Shown: positions 42,922 to 51,927, numbered from the stretch's first letter. The stretch is DNA of 64,000 bases from Allopusillimonas sp008369125 (GCF_008369125.1 NZ_VOAY01000005.1:451252-515251), one strand, 5' to 3'. Made by a program: numbers and translations. Notes: generated by a model from the sequence alone, not told the origin.

Positions 42922-43710
42922 ATGAAAAATGAAATAACGCACACCAAAAACAGCGAGCCCGGCCAGGGCGTCCAGTCGGTGGAAGTGGGCCTGGCCCTGT
43001 TCCATATCCTGGCGCAACAGGGCACGGCCGTGGGTCTGTCTGATCTTGCCAGGCAGGCGGGCATGCATCGCGCCAAGGCGTATCGATATCTGATCAGCCT
43101 GGCGCGGGCAGGATGGGTGGTGCAAGACCCACAAACCAGTATGTACAGCGTGGGGCCGGCCATGCGGGATATGGCGCTGTCGTGGCTGGCAAATCAAGAT
43201 CCCATCCGTCTGGCCAGCGCAGAAGCGCAGGCGCTCGCCCTGTCGGTGGGTGAAACGTGTTTTGTTGCGGTCATGGGGCAAAACGGCGCGACGGCGGTGC
43301 GGGTCTGCCAGCCGGGCCGGGCCATGTCCATTAGCGTCAATGAGGGTGCCACATTTGATGCGCGTTCGTCCGCGACAGGACGTGTGTTTGCCGCCTGGGG
43401 CGATGAGGCAAACCGGCAGCTTCCGGCGGCTTTGCGTCGCGAAGTTCGTTCTCAGGGCCTGGCCGTGGTCGAAGGCGATCACGTGGTTGGTATTAATGCG
43501 GTCAGTGCGCCGGTGTTTGATGCACAAGGGCATCTGGTGCTGGCACTGACCCTGGTGGGGCCGGCGTCTTCGCTCGAGGCGAGCGCTGAGGGTACGGCGG
43601 CACAGGCCCTGCTGGCCGTGTGCCGCCGTATGTCGACAGCCCTGGGGTTTGACATCCTCACCACCCTACAGGCCAAAAACCCCTGCGGTGCCCACACACA
43701 AACCGTCTGA
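42922..43710 (+). CDS. IclR-family transcriptional regulator
   Basis: The 262-residue protein has the IclR winged helix-turn-helix (about residues 18-80: VQSVEVGLALFHILAQQGTAVGLSDLARQAGMHRAKAYRYLISLARAGWV). The C-terminal GAF-like effector domain includes GETCFVAVMGQNGATAVRVCQPG and the late SSATGRVFAAWGDEA and VNAVSAPVFDAQGHLVLALTLVGP-type segments. It is divergent from hmgA, which it probably controls in response to a homogentisate-pathway metabolite. The reading frame stays open after its stop to 44193, which may be chance. Confidence 0.9.
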   Translation: MKNEITHTKNSEPGQGVQSVEVGLALFHILAQQGTAVGLSDLARQAGMHRAKAYRYLISLARAGWVVQDPQTSMYSVGPAMRDMALSWLANQDPIRLASAEAQALALSVGETCFVAVMGQNGATAVRVCQPGRAMSISVNEGATFDARSSATGRVFAAWGDEANRQLPAALRREVRSQGLAVVEGDHVVGINAVSAPVFDAQGHLVLALTLVGPASSLEASAEGTAAQALLAVCRRMSTALGFDILTTLQAKNPCGAHTQTV

Positions 43711-43785
43711 GGCACTTCGGCGGGTTCCTGCTGCTGGCGACATAAATGCATCACACACTTCACACGCAAGCCGGGTACCCGCAAG

Positions 43786-43950
43786 ACGCTGTATAGCGAT
43801 ACGTTGTGGGCACCCTCCTATTACGCCGGCAGCTACGCGTTTTCGTGCGCAGACTACTTCGTTGACTGGCGTGAACCGGGCTCAGCCAGCGACCCATATC
43901 AGTCACGACAAATGTATAGAGCATGGCTTGCACACACGCTAGCTTTTGCC
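43786..43950 (+). pseudogene. Possible gene remnant after the IclR gene
   Basis: The frame at 43786-43950 encodes a protein-like aromatic stretch (SYYAGSYAFSCADYFVDWRE, then SASDPYQSRQMYRAWLAHTL) with GC-rich third positions in its first part. It has no ribosome site or clear start; TTG at 43804 is the only nearby one. I do not recognise the family. It may be the tail of a decayed gene or chance. The rest of 43711-43785 shows nothing. Confidence 0.25.
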
Positions 43951-43954
43951 ATGC

Positions 43955-44272
43955 CTAATCGTCCTCGTTGCCGCCATTGCGCTCGGGGTTGGGCGGAGTA
44001 TGCGCCAGACCGGCCTTATCTTCTGACACGATACGATCCGCTTCGATATCGTCGTTCAGGGGCTCATCGCCCGTATTTTCCACTTGCGCGCGCCCACCTG
44101 TATTGGCGCGGTCACTGTCGGTATCCGGGCCCTCGCCGATTGCGTCACTGCCAGAGTCTGACGAATCGCTGGGGCCAAACGCCGGCTGTGTAAGGCCGGT
44201 TTTCAGCAACGTGCCCTCTTCATCAACTTCGCGATCTTGCTGCGCCCGCTCGAACTCTTTATGGGTAACCAT
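43955..44272 (-). CDS. Small acidic, probably disordered protein of unknown function
   Basis: The 105-residue product starts at an ATG with AGGAG at good spacing (MVTHKEFERAQQDREVDEEGTLLKTG). It is dominated by Asp, Glu, Ser and Gly, with no hydrophobic core. The N-terminal 30 residues look structured and the rest looks disordered. I do not recognise a family. The frame is open 34 codons upstream, but that part lacks a ribosome site. It lies 52 bases downstream of thpR on the same strand and may be expressed with it. Confidence 0.6.
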   Translation of the reverse strand: MVTHKEFERAQQDREVDEEGTLLKTGLTQPAFGPSDSSDSGSDAIGEGPDTDSDRANTGGRAQVENTGDEPLNDDIEADRIVSEDKAGLAHTPPNPERNGGNEDD

Positions 44273-44324
44273 GATGTGCTCCTGTTTGATGACCAACAGC
44301 ACAGCAAGTGCAATGCCCGCCCCG

Positions 44325-45041
44325 TCAAACCAGGGGCACGCGAGCGATGACTTTATAGTAAGAACCTGTTTCATGGGGCTGCGAAGCTACCAGCACGCAT
44401 TGCTCGGGCTTCCAGGTAAAAGCCGGACGATGCAGTGCGCCAAGGTCAGCCAGGCCTGCGCGACGCAGCAGTGAAACGTGGGGACGAAACCCCACAGCCG
44501 TGCCACGCGGTCGTGTGTTAGTCGGCGCCCCGCGTGTTTGTGCTCGGCCTGTCTGTGTATCGCTTGTCTGTGTCTGGCCTGTATGTGGACCGCGTGTCTG
44601 TGCTTCGCGTGCTTGCTCGCTGCCTGTCGATGCCCCGCTTACCGCATGACCATCCTGCTTTACGGCAATGGCAGGCTGCGGACGCTCCCACCCCAGAGTT
44701 TGAAGATTACGCCACAGCCCCTCGTACAGGGCATCGAGCCACTGCATGCATTCGACATCATCGGCGCCTGGCCCCGCCCACACAATGCGCGGCCCCTGAA
44801 AGCGGCCGAATCGGCTCAAGACGACCTGGCCTGAAGGTGCCTGCCATGTGGGCGCCGCCTGCACTAGCTGCTGAACCCTGTTTTGGGGCGTGCTACCCAG
44901 AAACGCCAGCGTAAGGTGCAGCGTATCTTCGCGCATCATGCGCCCGCCACAAAGTGCATGCGCGTCATGCACCCATGCCATCATGGTGCTGGCATCTTGC
45001 GGGGTGGGCCACAGGGCGAAAAAAAGACGTTGTGATTTCAT
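44325..45041 (-). CDS. thpR: RNA 2',3'-cyclic phosphodiesterase (LigT/2H family) with repeat insertion
   Basis: The 238-residue protein is a 2H phosphoesterase. The two catalytic motifs are HLTLAFLG (about residue 50) and HVSLLRRAG (about 195). The family hydrolyses 2',3'-cyclic phosphates on RNA. It begins MKSQRLFFALWPTPQD at the ATG at 45041, the usual start. It is about 60 residues longer than typical members, because a Gln/Thr-rich pentapeptide repeat (such as GQTQT, SDTQT, GRAQT) lies between the two motifs, encoded by a 15-bp minisatellite. Both motifs are intact, so activity may be preserved with a flexible loop. Confidence 0.82.
   Translation of the reverse strand: MKSQRLFFALWPTPQDASTMMAWVHDAHALCGGRMMREDTLHLTLAFLGSTPQNRVQQLVQAAPTWQAPSGQVVLSRFGRFQGPRIVWAGPGADDVECMQWLDALYEGLWRNLQTLGWERPQPAIAVKQDGHAVSGASTGSEQAREAQTRGPHTGQTQTSDTQTGRAQTRGAPTNTRPRGTAVGFRPHVSLLRRAGLADLGALHRPAFTWKPEQCVLVASQPHETGSYYKVIARVPLV
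44520..44639. repeat. 15-bp minisatellite inside thpR
   Basis: Eight diverged 15-base units, most with the core TGTCTGTG on the plus strand, encode xxxQT-like pentapeptides on the minus strand. The unit length keeps the frame, so copy-number changes would lengthen or shorten a loop between the two HxTx/HxSx motifs. Confidence 0.85.
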
Positions 45042-45188
45042 ACGCTGATTATCATGGGGATTACCCACCCTTTGCAATTCAGTTATCCCTCACTACACTG
45101 ACCGCTTGCCGCAAGGCACGATGGCGGCGCAGCCTGCGCCTGTATTTGCGCCCAAAAGGCCATACCGCACCGGTGCCGCAATGCGGCT

Positions 45189-45220
45189 AAGCAGAAAAAG
45201 CAAAAAAAGCAAAAAAAGCC
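45189..45220 (+). repeat. A-rich triplicate upstream of argE
   Basis: Three AGCAAAAAA-like units lie 36 bases before argE. They may act as an A-tract upstream element or may be simple-sequence drift. Confidence 0.4.
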
Positions 45221-45255
45221 GGCCCGTATACACATAACTACGGAGAATCTCTGCA

Positions 45256-46404
45256 GTGAAGCCTCAATCGCTCGAAATGATCACCCGCCTTGTCGGGTTC
45301 GATACCGTATCCCGTAACTCCAACCTCGAGCTCATCCATTACGTTCGCGACTACCTCGCCACGCATGGCGTACAGAGCCATCTTGTGGCCAGCCCAGACG
45401 GTGCCAAAGCCAATTTGTTTGCCACAGTAGGCCCTCAAGTTGAAGGCGGCGTGGTCCTGTCAGGACACACAGACGTCGTACCCGTAGATGGCCAGCCCTG
45501 GACGACCGATCCCTTTACCGTTACCGAAAAAGACGGCCGCCTGTATGGCCGCGGCACGTGTGACATGAAGGCGTTTACGGCCGTTGGTCTGGCCATGGTG
45601 CCCGACTTTATCGCACGGGGACTGAAGCGGCCCATACACTTTGCGCTCAGCTACGACGAAGAGATAGGCTGCTTTGGCGCCCCCTCGATGATAGACAGGC
45701 TGGTCAGTGATATTCCCAAACCTTCGGCCGTAATCGTGGGCGAGCCTACCAGCATGCGTTCCATCGTGGCGCACAAAGGCATTGCAGTATTGCGCACCAC
45801 CGTCATCGGCCATGAGGCGCATTCCAGCCAGGTACAGCGCGGGGTAAGCGCCGTCATGACTGCCGCACGACTGGTGGCCTTCATCGAAGACATGATGGCC
45901 GAGAACAAGGCAAACGCCGACCCAGGCTGCACCTTTGTGCCGCCTTACACCACGCTGCACGTAGGTGTCATGCAGGGCGGAACAGCCGTCAACATTATTT
46001 CGCGAGCATGTACGTTTAGCTGGGACATACGCACGTTGCCGGGCGACGACTGGCATACGTACCTGACCCGGTTTCAGGCGTTCGCCAACACCCTGTTGCC
46101 AGCCATGCAAGCCATATCGCCCCAGGCGTCCATTACGACGGAAGTGCTCGCCGATGCACCACCGCTTCAGGACCAGGGTGGTGAGGCACAGGAACTGGTC
46201 TTTGACCTGTGCGGACATCGCCACACCGATGTGGTGCCCTATGCCGCCGAGGCCGGCCAGTTTCAGGAACGCGGCTTTGATGTGGTGCTGTGCGGCCCGG
46301 GCTCTATAGACCAGGCGCATCAGCCCGACGAATACATCGATATAGAACAGGTAAGCGCCTGCGAACAGTTCATGGAGAAACTGGCAGACCGCCTGGCAAA
46401 CTAA
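45256..46404 (+). CDS. argE: Acetylornithine deacetylase / M20 peptidase family
   Basis: This 382-residue M20 metallohydrolase matches ArgE, which removes acetate from N-acetylornithine. Metal ligands and catalytic residues are visible: GHTDVVPVDGQPW (about residues 76-88), GRGTCDMKAF and DEEIGCFGAPSM (about 138-149), followed by GEPTSMRSIVAHKG and a dimerisation domain. The start is GTG at 45256 with CGGAGA upstream. It is followed after 42 bases by a dipeptide-type ABC importer in the same direction. It could therefore deacetylate an imported N-acyl amino acid or dipeptide instead of serving arginine synthesis. Confidence 0.82.
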   Translation: MKPQSLEMITRLVGFDTVSRNSNLELIHYVRDYLATHGVQSHLVASPDGAKANLFATVGPQVEGGVVLSGHTDVVPVDGQPWTTDPFTVTEKDGRLYGRGTCDMKAFTAVGLAMVPDFIARGLKRPIHFALSYDEEIGCFGAPSMIDRLVSDIPKPSAVIVGEPTSMRSIVAHKGIAVLRTTVIGHEAHSSQVQRGVSAVMTAARLVAFIEDMMAENKANADPGCTFVPPYTTLHVGVMQGGTAVNIISRACTFSWDIRTLPGDDWHTYLTRFQAFANTLLPAMQAISPQASITTEVLADAPPLQDQGGEAQELVFDLCGHRHTDVVPYAAEAGQFQERGFDVVLCGPGSIDQAHQPDEYIDIEQVSACEQFMEKLADRLAN

Positions 46405-46446
46405 TAACACACCGACGGCAACGTCTTATAAGGCAGGAGACAAACA

Positions 46447-48051
46447 ATGAAACTGCAGAAACTTATCGGGCACACGGCAATCGCCGCCATGCTCGCACTG
46501 ACCGCTGGCGCAGGCCACGCTGCTGAAGGCAAAACCTTCAAGTGGGCCTACCAGGGCGACATGATGTCGCTGGACCCCATGTCACTGAACGAAACCTTTA
46601 CATTGGGCCTGCAAGGCTGGTTTTACGAAACCCTTGCGGGCTACGACAAAGACCTGAAGCTAGTGCCCCAACTGGCTGAAAGTTGGGAAAACACAGAGCC
46701 CACCAAATGGGTGTTTCACCTGCGTAAAGGGGTCACCTTTCATAACGGCAATGCGTTTACCGCTGATGATGTGATTTTTTCATGGAAGCGCAGCCTGACC
46801 CAAGGCTCCGACATGAAGGGCTATGGCGCCAAAGCCGCTGACATCAAGAAAATCGACGATCACACGATTGAAGTGAGCACGCCCACGCCCAACCCGATTT
46901 TGCCCCGTGACTGGACGTTTCTGTACATCATGGACAAAGAGTGGGCCGAAGCCAACAAAACGACCGAGGCCAGTAATGTGAAAGGTGGCGAAAGCGAATA
47001 CGCCACCATGCATGCCAATGGTACAGGCCCCTTCATGGTCGTGGAGCGCCATCCCGACGTAAAGACAACACTCAAGCGTTATGACGGCTATTGGAACAAA
47101 GATATGCCGAGCAACGTCACAGACGTGATTTTTCAACCTATCACTCAGGAGTCCACGCGGGTCGCGGCGCTGATCTCGGGCGAGATGGACCTGGTCATGC
47201 CTGTTCCGGTGCAAGATTGGCCACGTCTTGAAAATGAGAAAGACGTCAAAGTACTGAACGAACCTGAGGCGCGCGCCATCTTCATCGGTATGGATCAAGA
47301 TCGCGATGAACTGCTGTTTTCAAGTGTAAAAGGTAAAAATCCGTTCAAAGACAAGCGCGTGCGTGAGGCCGTCAACCTTGCCGTGGACACCAAGGTGATC
47401 AACCAGAAGATTATGCGCGGTGCTGCCAATCCGCTGGGCTCACTGGTTGCCAACAAAGTTAACGGCTACGACGATTCATACGGCAAGCCTTATGTCACCG
47501 ATGTCGAAAAGGCCAAGAAGCTACTGGCCGATGCGGGCTACCCAGACGGTTTTAGCGTGCAACTCGATTGCCCCAATGATCGTTACGTTAACGACGAGAA
47601 GATCTGCCAGGCTGTCGCCAGCATGCTGGCCAAGGTAGGCATCAAGATTGACCTGTTGGCGCAGACCAAGTCTAAGTATTTTGCCAAGATCTTGCTGCAG
47701 GCCGGTAACGAAACCAGCATGTATATGCTGGGCTGGACACCAAGCTCGATCGACGCGGCCAACATACTTACCAACCTGGTCAACTGCCGTGACGCCAAGG
47801 CTGGCATGGGCCAGTTCAACCTGGGCGGCTACTGCAACAAAGAGATCGACGCACTGTCCGCCAGAATCGATGTCGAAACTGACCAGGCAGCACGTAACAA
47901 CCTGATCAAAGAAGCCTTCACCATGCTGCGCAATGACTATGGCTATCTGCCGCTGCACCAGCAGCCGATGTCATGGGGTGTACGCTCAGGCATCAAGGTG
48001 TCTCAACGTGCCGATGACGTGCTGGATATCCGTAACGTAATCATGCCGTAA
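46447..48051 (+). CDS. ABC transporter periplasmic binding protein, dipeptide/oligopeptide type (family 5)
   Basis: The 534-residue protein is a DppA/OppA-like SBP_bac_5 member with a Sec signal (MKLQKLIGHTAIAAMLALTAGAGHAAEG). Signatures are FKWAYQGDMMSLDPMSLNETFT, LVPQLAESWENTEPTKWVFHLRKGVTFHNGNAFTADDVIFSWKR, which is the family consensus, and a C-terminal NDYGYLPLHQQPMSWGVR. GGCAGGAGA precedes the ATG. It is followed directly by two permeases and a fused ATPase, making a complete importer. The ligand could be a peptide, an opine-like compound or an N-acyl amino acid. Confidence 0.92.
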   Translation: MKLQKLIGHTAIAAMLALTAGAGHAAEGKTFKWAYQGDMMSLDPMSLNETFTLGLQGWFYETLAGYDKDLKLVPQLAESWENTEPTKWVFHLRKGVTFHNGNAFTADDVIFSWKRSLTQGSDMKGYGAKAADIKKIDDHTIEVSTPTPNPILPRDWTFLYIMDKEWAEANKTTEASNVKGGESEYATMHANGTGPFMVVERHPDVKTTLKRYDGYWNKDMPSNVTDVIFQPITQESTRVAALISGEMDLVMPVPVQDWPRLENEKDVKVLNEPEARAIFIGMDQDRDELLFSSVKGKNPFKDKRVREAVNLAVDTKVINQKIMRGAANPLGSLVANKVNGYDDSYGKPYVTDVEKAKKLLADAGYPDGFSVQLDCPNDRYVNDEKICQAVASMLAKVGIKIDLLAQTKSKYFAKILLQAGNETSMYMLGWTPSSIDAANILTNLVNCRDAKAGMGQFNLGGYCNKEIDALSARIDVETDQAARNNLIKEAFTMLRNDYGYLPLHQQPMSWGVRSGIKVSQRADDVLDIRNVIMP

Positions 48052-48056
48052 GCGTC

Positions 48057-49028
48057 ATGTTGGGTTTTATTGGCCATAGGTTGCTGCAATCTGTTTTCGT
48101 GATGCTGGCCGTCGGCCTGATCGCGTTCAGCATGTTCCGTTATGTGGGAGACCCGATCAGCAACATGGTCGGGCAAGACACCACCATGGAACAGCGGGTC
48201 CAGCTGCGTGAGCAGCTGGGGCTGAACGACCCGTTTCTGGTGCAGTACGTTCGTTTCATCAAAAACGCCGCGCAGGGCGACTTTGGCATTTCGTATCGCC
48301 AGCGTCGCCCTGTAAGCGAGATGATACGCAGCCGCATGCCCGCCACATTAGAGCTATCGCTTGTTTCGGCAATGATGGCCTTGTTTCTGGGCATACCCAT
48401 GGGTGTGTACACCGCCCTGCGCCGCAACGGGGTGTTGTCCCGATCATTCATGACGCTATCGCTGATCGGCATCTCTTTACCGACCTTTTTGATCGGCATA
48501 CTGATGATTCTGTTGTTTGGCGTGATACTGCGCTGGCTGCCCAGCTTCGGGCGTGGCGAAGTGGTGCAGATTGGCTGGTGGTCTACCGGATTTTTGACAA
48601 AAAGCGGCTGGCAATCGCTGATTATGCCGGCCTTTACGCTAGCCTTATTTCAGATGACGCTGATTATGCGGCTGGTGCGCGCCGAAATGCTCGAAGTACT
48701 GCAAACTGATTTCATCAAGTTTGCACGCGCCCGCGGCCTGCCTGAACGCATGATTAACTTCAGGCATGCGTTGAAGAATACGCTGGTGCCTGTTATTACC
48801 ATTACTGGCCTGCAGCTTGGCGCGATTATTGCGTTTTCCATTATTACCGAAACCGTCTTTCAATGGCCGGGCATGGGCCTGTTGTTCATCCAGTCTATCG
48901 GTGCGGTCGACATACCTGTCATGTCCGCCTATTTGCTGATGATCGCCCTGTTCTTTGTCGTTATCAACCTCATCGTCGATCTGCTTTATTTTGCCGTTGA
49001 TCCGCGCTTGCGCGTACAAAAGAGCTGA
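48057..49028 (+). CDS. ABC transporter permease, DppB family
   Basis: The 323-residue inner-membrane protein has the DppB plan. TM1 reads FIGHRLLQSVFVMLAVGLIAFSMFRYVGDPI, then a periplasmic region with LGLNDPFLVQYVRFIKNAAQGDFGISYRQRRPV, and the cytoplasmic EAA loop is in EMLEVLQTDFIKFARARGLPERMINFRHALKNTLVPVIT. It starts six bases after the binding-protein gene and pairs with the DppC-like protein encoded next. Confidence 0.93.
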   Translation: MLGFIGHRLLQSVFVMLAVGLIAFSMFRYVGDPISNMVGQDTTMEQRVQLREQLGLNDPFLVQYVRFIKNAAQGDFGISYRQRRPVSEMIRSRMPATLELSLVSAMMALFLGIPMGVYTALRRNGVLSRSFMTLSLIGISLPTFLIGILMILLFGVILRWLPSFGRGEVVQIGWWSTGFLTKSGWQSLIMPAFTLALFQMTLIMRLVRAEMLEVLQTDFIKFARARGLPERMINFRHALKNTLVPVITITGLQLGAIIAFSIITETVFQWPGMGLLFIQSIGAVDIPVMSAYLLMIALFFVVINLIVDLLYFAVDPRLRVQKS

Positions 49029-49037
49029 CTGCTGCGT

Positions 49038-49955
49038 ATGTCTCAAAATGCCTTTTCTCGCGCCTTTCAAAGCGATCTGTTTTACAGTTTCAGCCACTCG
49101 CCAACCGCCATTATTTCGGCTGTTGTAGCACTTGCCATTTTTTTTGGTGCGCTGTTTGCCCCGCTGATTGCACCCCACCACCCGTTTGACCTTGCCTCAC
49201 TCGATTTGCTCGACGCAAACCTGCCTCCTGCGTGGAACCCCGACGGCGAGGCGCGCTTTTTGCTCGGTACGGATGATCAGGGCCGTGACATGCTCTCGGC
49301 GATTTTGTATGGCGCGCGCATTTCACTGCTGGTGGGTTTTGCCTCGGTATTTTTTTCGCTGGTTGTGGGCGTGACGCTTGGTTTGATCAGCGGCTATGCA
49401 GGTGGCCGTATTGACGCCTTTATTATGCGCATCGCCGATGTACAACTTTCATTTCCAGCCATTCTCATCGCGCTGCTCATTGACGGCATCGCACGCGGGC
49501 TGTTGCCACGCGACCTACACGACACGCTGGCACTTTATGTGCTGATCTTTGCCATTGGCATTTCGGGGTGGGTGCAATACGCGCGCACCGTGCGCGGTGC
49601 CACCATGGTTGAACGCAATAAAGAATACGTGCAGGCGGCGCGACTGATCGGCATGCGCCCCTTCACCATTTTGCGCAGACACATTCTGCCCAATGTCATG
49701 GGGCCTGTGCTGGTGATTGCCACCATACATCTTGCCATTGCCATCATCACCGAAGCCACGTTGTCATTTCTGGGCGTCGGCATTCCCCCCACCACGCCGT
49801 CTCTGGGTACGCTGATTCGCATTGGCAACAGCTATCTGTTTTCGGGCGAGTGGTGGATCACAATTTTTCCGGGTGTTGCCCTGATCTTGCTGGCGCTATC
49901 GGTCAACCTGCTGGGCGACTGGCTGCGCGATGCACTCAACCCCAAGCTACGCTGA
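49038..49955 (+). CDS. ABC transporter permease, DppC family
   Basis: This 305-residue permease has the DppC N-terminal segment (SPTAIISAVVALAIFFGALFAPLIAPHHPFD), then LLGTDDQGRDMLSAILYGARISLLVGFASVFFSLVVGVTLGLISGYAGG, which is diagnostic. The EAA loop is in NKEYVQAARLIGMRPFTILRRHILPNVMGPVLV. It begins ten bases after the DppB-like gene and completes the membrane channel of the importer. Confidence 0.93.
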   Translation: MSQNAFSRAFQSDLFYSFSHSPTAIISAVVALAIFFGALFAPLIAPHHPFDLASLDLLDANLPPAWNPDGEARFLLGTDDQGRDMLSAILYGARISLLVGFASVFFSLVVGVTLGLISGYAGGRIDAFIMRIADVQLSFPAILIALLIDGIARGLLPRDLHDTLALYVLIFAIGISGWVQYARTVRGATMVERNKEYVQAARLIGMRPFTILRRHILPNVMGPVLVIATIHLAIAIITEATLSFLGVGIPPTTPSLGTLIRIGNSYLFSGEWWITIFPGVALILLALSVNLLGDWLRDALNPKLR

Positions 49956-49964
49956 GTATTGCCC

Positions 49965-51710
49965 ATGTCATTGCTCGATATTGAAAGCCTGCGCATTGAG
50001 TTTTTTAGCCGTCACGCACAACTTGTCGCGGTGCAGGATGTAAGCCTGTCGCTTGAAAAAGGCGAAATTCTGGGCGTAGTGGGTGAATCGGGCGCCGGTA
50101 AATCTACCATTGGCAATGCCGTCATCGGCCTGCTTGAACCCCCCGGAAAAATGACGGGCGGCAAGGTGCTGCTGGACGGCCAGCGTATAGACCAATTACC
50201 CAAACAGGCATTTCGCAAGATACGCGGGCGGCGTATTGGCATGATTTTTCAAGACCCGCTCACCTCGCTTGATCCATTGCAAACCATTGAGCAGCAACTG
50301 GTCGAAACCATGCAGGTGCATCTGGACATGACAGCGCATCAGGCCAGAGAAAAAGCGCTAATGCTGCTGGAGCAGGTCGGTATCGAGCATCCCGAGGCGC
50401 GCCTGCACCAATACCCGCATCAGTTCTCAGGGGGCATGCGTCAGCGCGTGGTGATTGCCCTGGCGCTGTGCTGCGAGCCCGAGGTGATTATTGCCGACGA
50501 ACCGACGACAGCTCTTGATGTGTCCATACAGGCACAGATTCTCGACCTGTTGCGCAAACTGTGCAAAGACCATGATGTAGGCATGATTCTTATCACACAC
50601 GATATGGGCGTGATTGCCGAGGTCACTGACCGGGTGGCCGTACTGTATCGCGGCAGGCTGGTGGAGCAAGGCCCGACACTCAAGGTACTTGGCGAACCAG
50701 AGCACCGCTATACAAAAAGCCTGATCTCGGCTGTACCTCGATCTAACATCAAGTTGCGCCGATTTCCGATGGTGACCTATATCGAAGACGTGCAGGCACC
50801 TGTCGACCATACACGGTCGGAGCAAGCCTTGCAGTGGCTGCGTGAACACCGTAATTTCGATCAACATGCCGGTCGCGCACTCATCGAGGTTAAAAATCTG
50901 GGCATGCGTTTTATTTTGCGCAATGCCTTCTTGCCGCGCAATCGGCTGTCGCTCGATGCCGTCAAAGACGTCAGCTTTAACATTCAAGAAGGAGAAGTGT
51001 TCGGCCTGGTGGGTGAGTCAGGCTCGGGCAAGTCTACGATTGCACGCCTTATCGCCGGCCTGTACCAGGCAAGCAGCGGCACGGTCAGCTTCGACGGCGT
51101 CAACATCACCGGGTTAAAAGATCACAAAGCGCTGAATGCCTTTCGGCGGCAGATCCAGATGGTGTTTCAGGACCCCTTTTCTTCTCTCAACCCACGCATG
51201 CGTATTCTGGACATCGTGGCAGAGCCCATTCGTTTCCATCGGCTTACCCACAGCGAGACCGAAACACGTCAGATTGTCACGGGCCTGCTCGACTACGTAG
51301 GGCTGGGCGCGCAGGCGCTTGCACGCTTTCCCCATGAGTTTTCAGGGGGGCAGCGCCAGCGTATAGGCATTGCCCGTGCATTGGCCACACGACCCCGTTT
51401 TCTGATTTGCGATGAGCCCACCTCGGCGCTTGATGTGTCGATACAGGCGCAGATACTGAACCTGCTGAAAGACCTGCAGGAAACACTGGGGTTGACCATT
51501 ATGTTTATCAGCCATGACCTTCCGGTAATACGCCAGATGTGTGACCGTGTGGGAGTAATGCGACAGGGCAAGCTGCTTGAGGTGGCCGACACCGAAACGC
51601 TTTTTTCCAACCCGACGTCTGATTACACACGGCATTTGCTCTCGCTGATGCCCACCCTGGATTACCTGTCGCGAGAGGGGCTGGAGCTAGAGCCAGAGCC
51701 GGTTTCCTGA
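49965..51710 (+). CDS. Fused dual-ATPase of a dipeptide-type ABC importer (DppD-DppF fusion)
   Basis: The 581-residue protein has two complete ATPase domains, combining the usual DppD and DppF subunits. The first (about residues 1-265) has Walker A GESGAGKST, signature SGGMRQR and Walker B VIIADEPTTALD. The second (about 305-575) has GESGSGKST, SGGQRQR and LICDEPTSALD. Each is followed by an oligopeptide-transporter C-terminal segment. Fusions of this size are known in GsiA/YejF-like systems. TTG at 49959 is possible, but the ATG at 49965 fits better. It ends the five-gene argE-importer operon. Confidence 0.93.
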   Translation: MSLLDIESLRIEFFSRHAQLVAVQDVSLSLEKGEILGVVGESGAGKSTIGNAVIGLLEPPGKMTGGKVLLDGQRIDQLPKQAFRKIRGRRIGMIFQDPLTSLDPLQTIEQQLVETMQVHLDMTAHQAREKALMLLEQVGIEHPEARLHQYPHQFSGGMRQRVVIALALCCEPEVIIADEPTTALDVSIQAQILDLLRKLCKDHDVGMILITHDMGVIAEVTDRVAVLYRGRLVEQGPTLKVLGEPEHRYTKSLISAVPRSNIKLRRFPMVTYIEDVQAPVDHTRSEQALQWLREHRNFDQHAGRALIEVKNLGMRFILRNAFLPRNRLSLDAVKDVSFNIQEGEVFGLVGESGSGKSTIARLIAGLYQASSGTVSFDGVNITGLKDHKALNAFRRQIQMVFQDPFSSLNPRMRILDIVAEPIRFHRLTHSETETRQIVTGLLDYVGLGAQALARFPHEFSGGQRQRIGIARALATRPRFLICDEPTSALDVSIQAQILNLLKDLQETLGLTIMFISHDLPVIRQMCDRVGVMRQGKLLEVADTETLFSNPTSDYTRHLLSLMPTLDYLSREGLELEPEPVS

Positions 51711-51927
51711 GCTACGTGGTGCGAAGGGGCATGGACGATGTGTGGTATTTATCGACGATGTGCTAACGCGTTCTTTAAGCTGAGCGCATACAAAAAGTAA
51801 CGATTTGATGTTGCCCAAGGCGCACGAAATTATCGCCATCCCCCTATGATAAGCACGCAGGAAGCACTGCTGCGGTACGCAATGCCGCCGTGTTATTCGA
51901 TTGACAATTTAGAAGAAGGAAAACGCT

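Noticed and set aside
45460..46410. 316-codon open frame antisense to argE
   Set aside because: It lies entirely opposite a clear M20 gene with intact catalytic motifs, has no ribosome site, and reads as low-complexity shadow.
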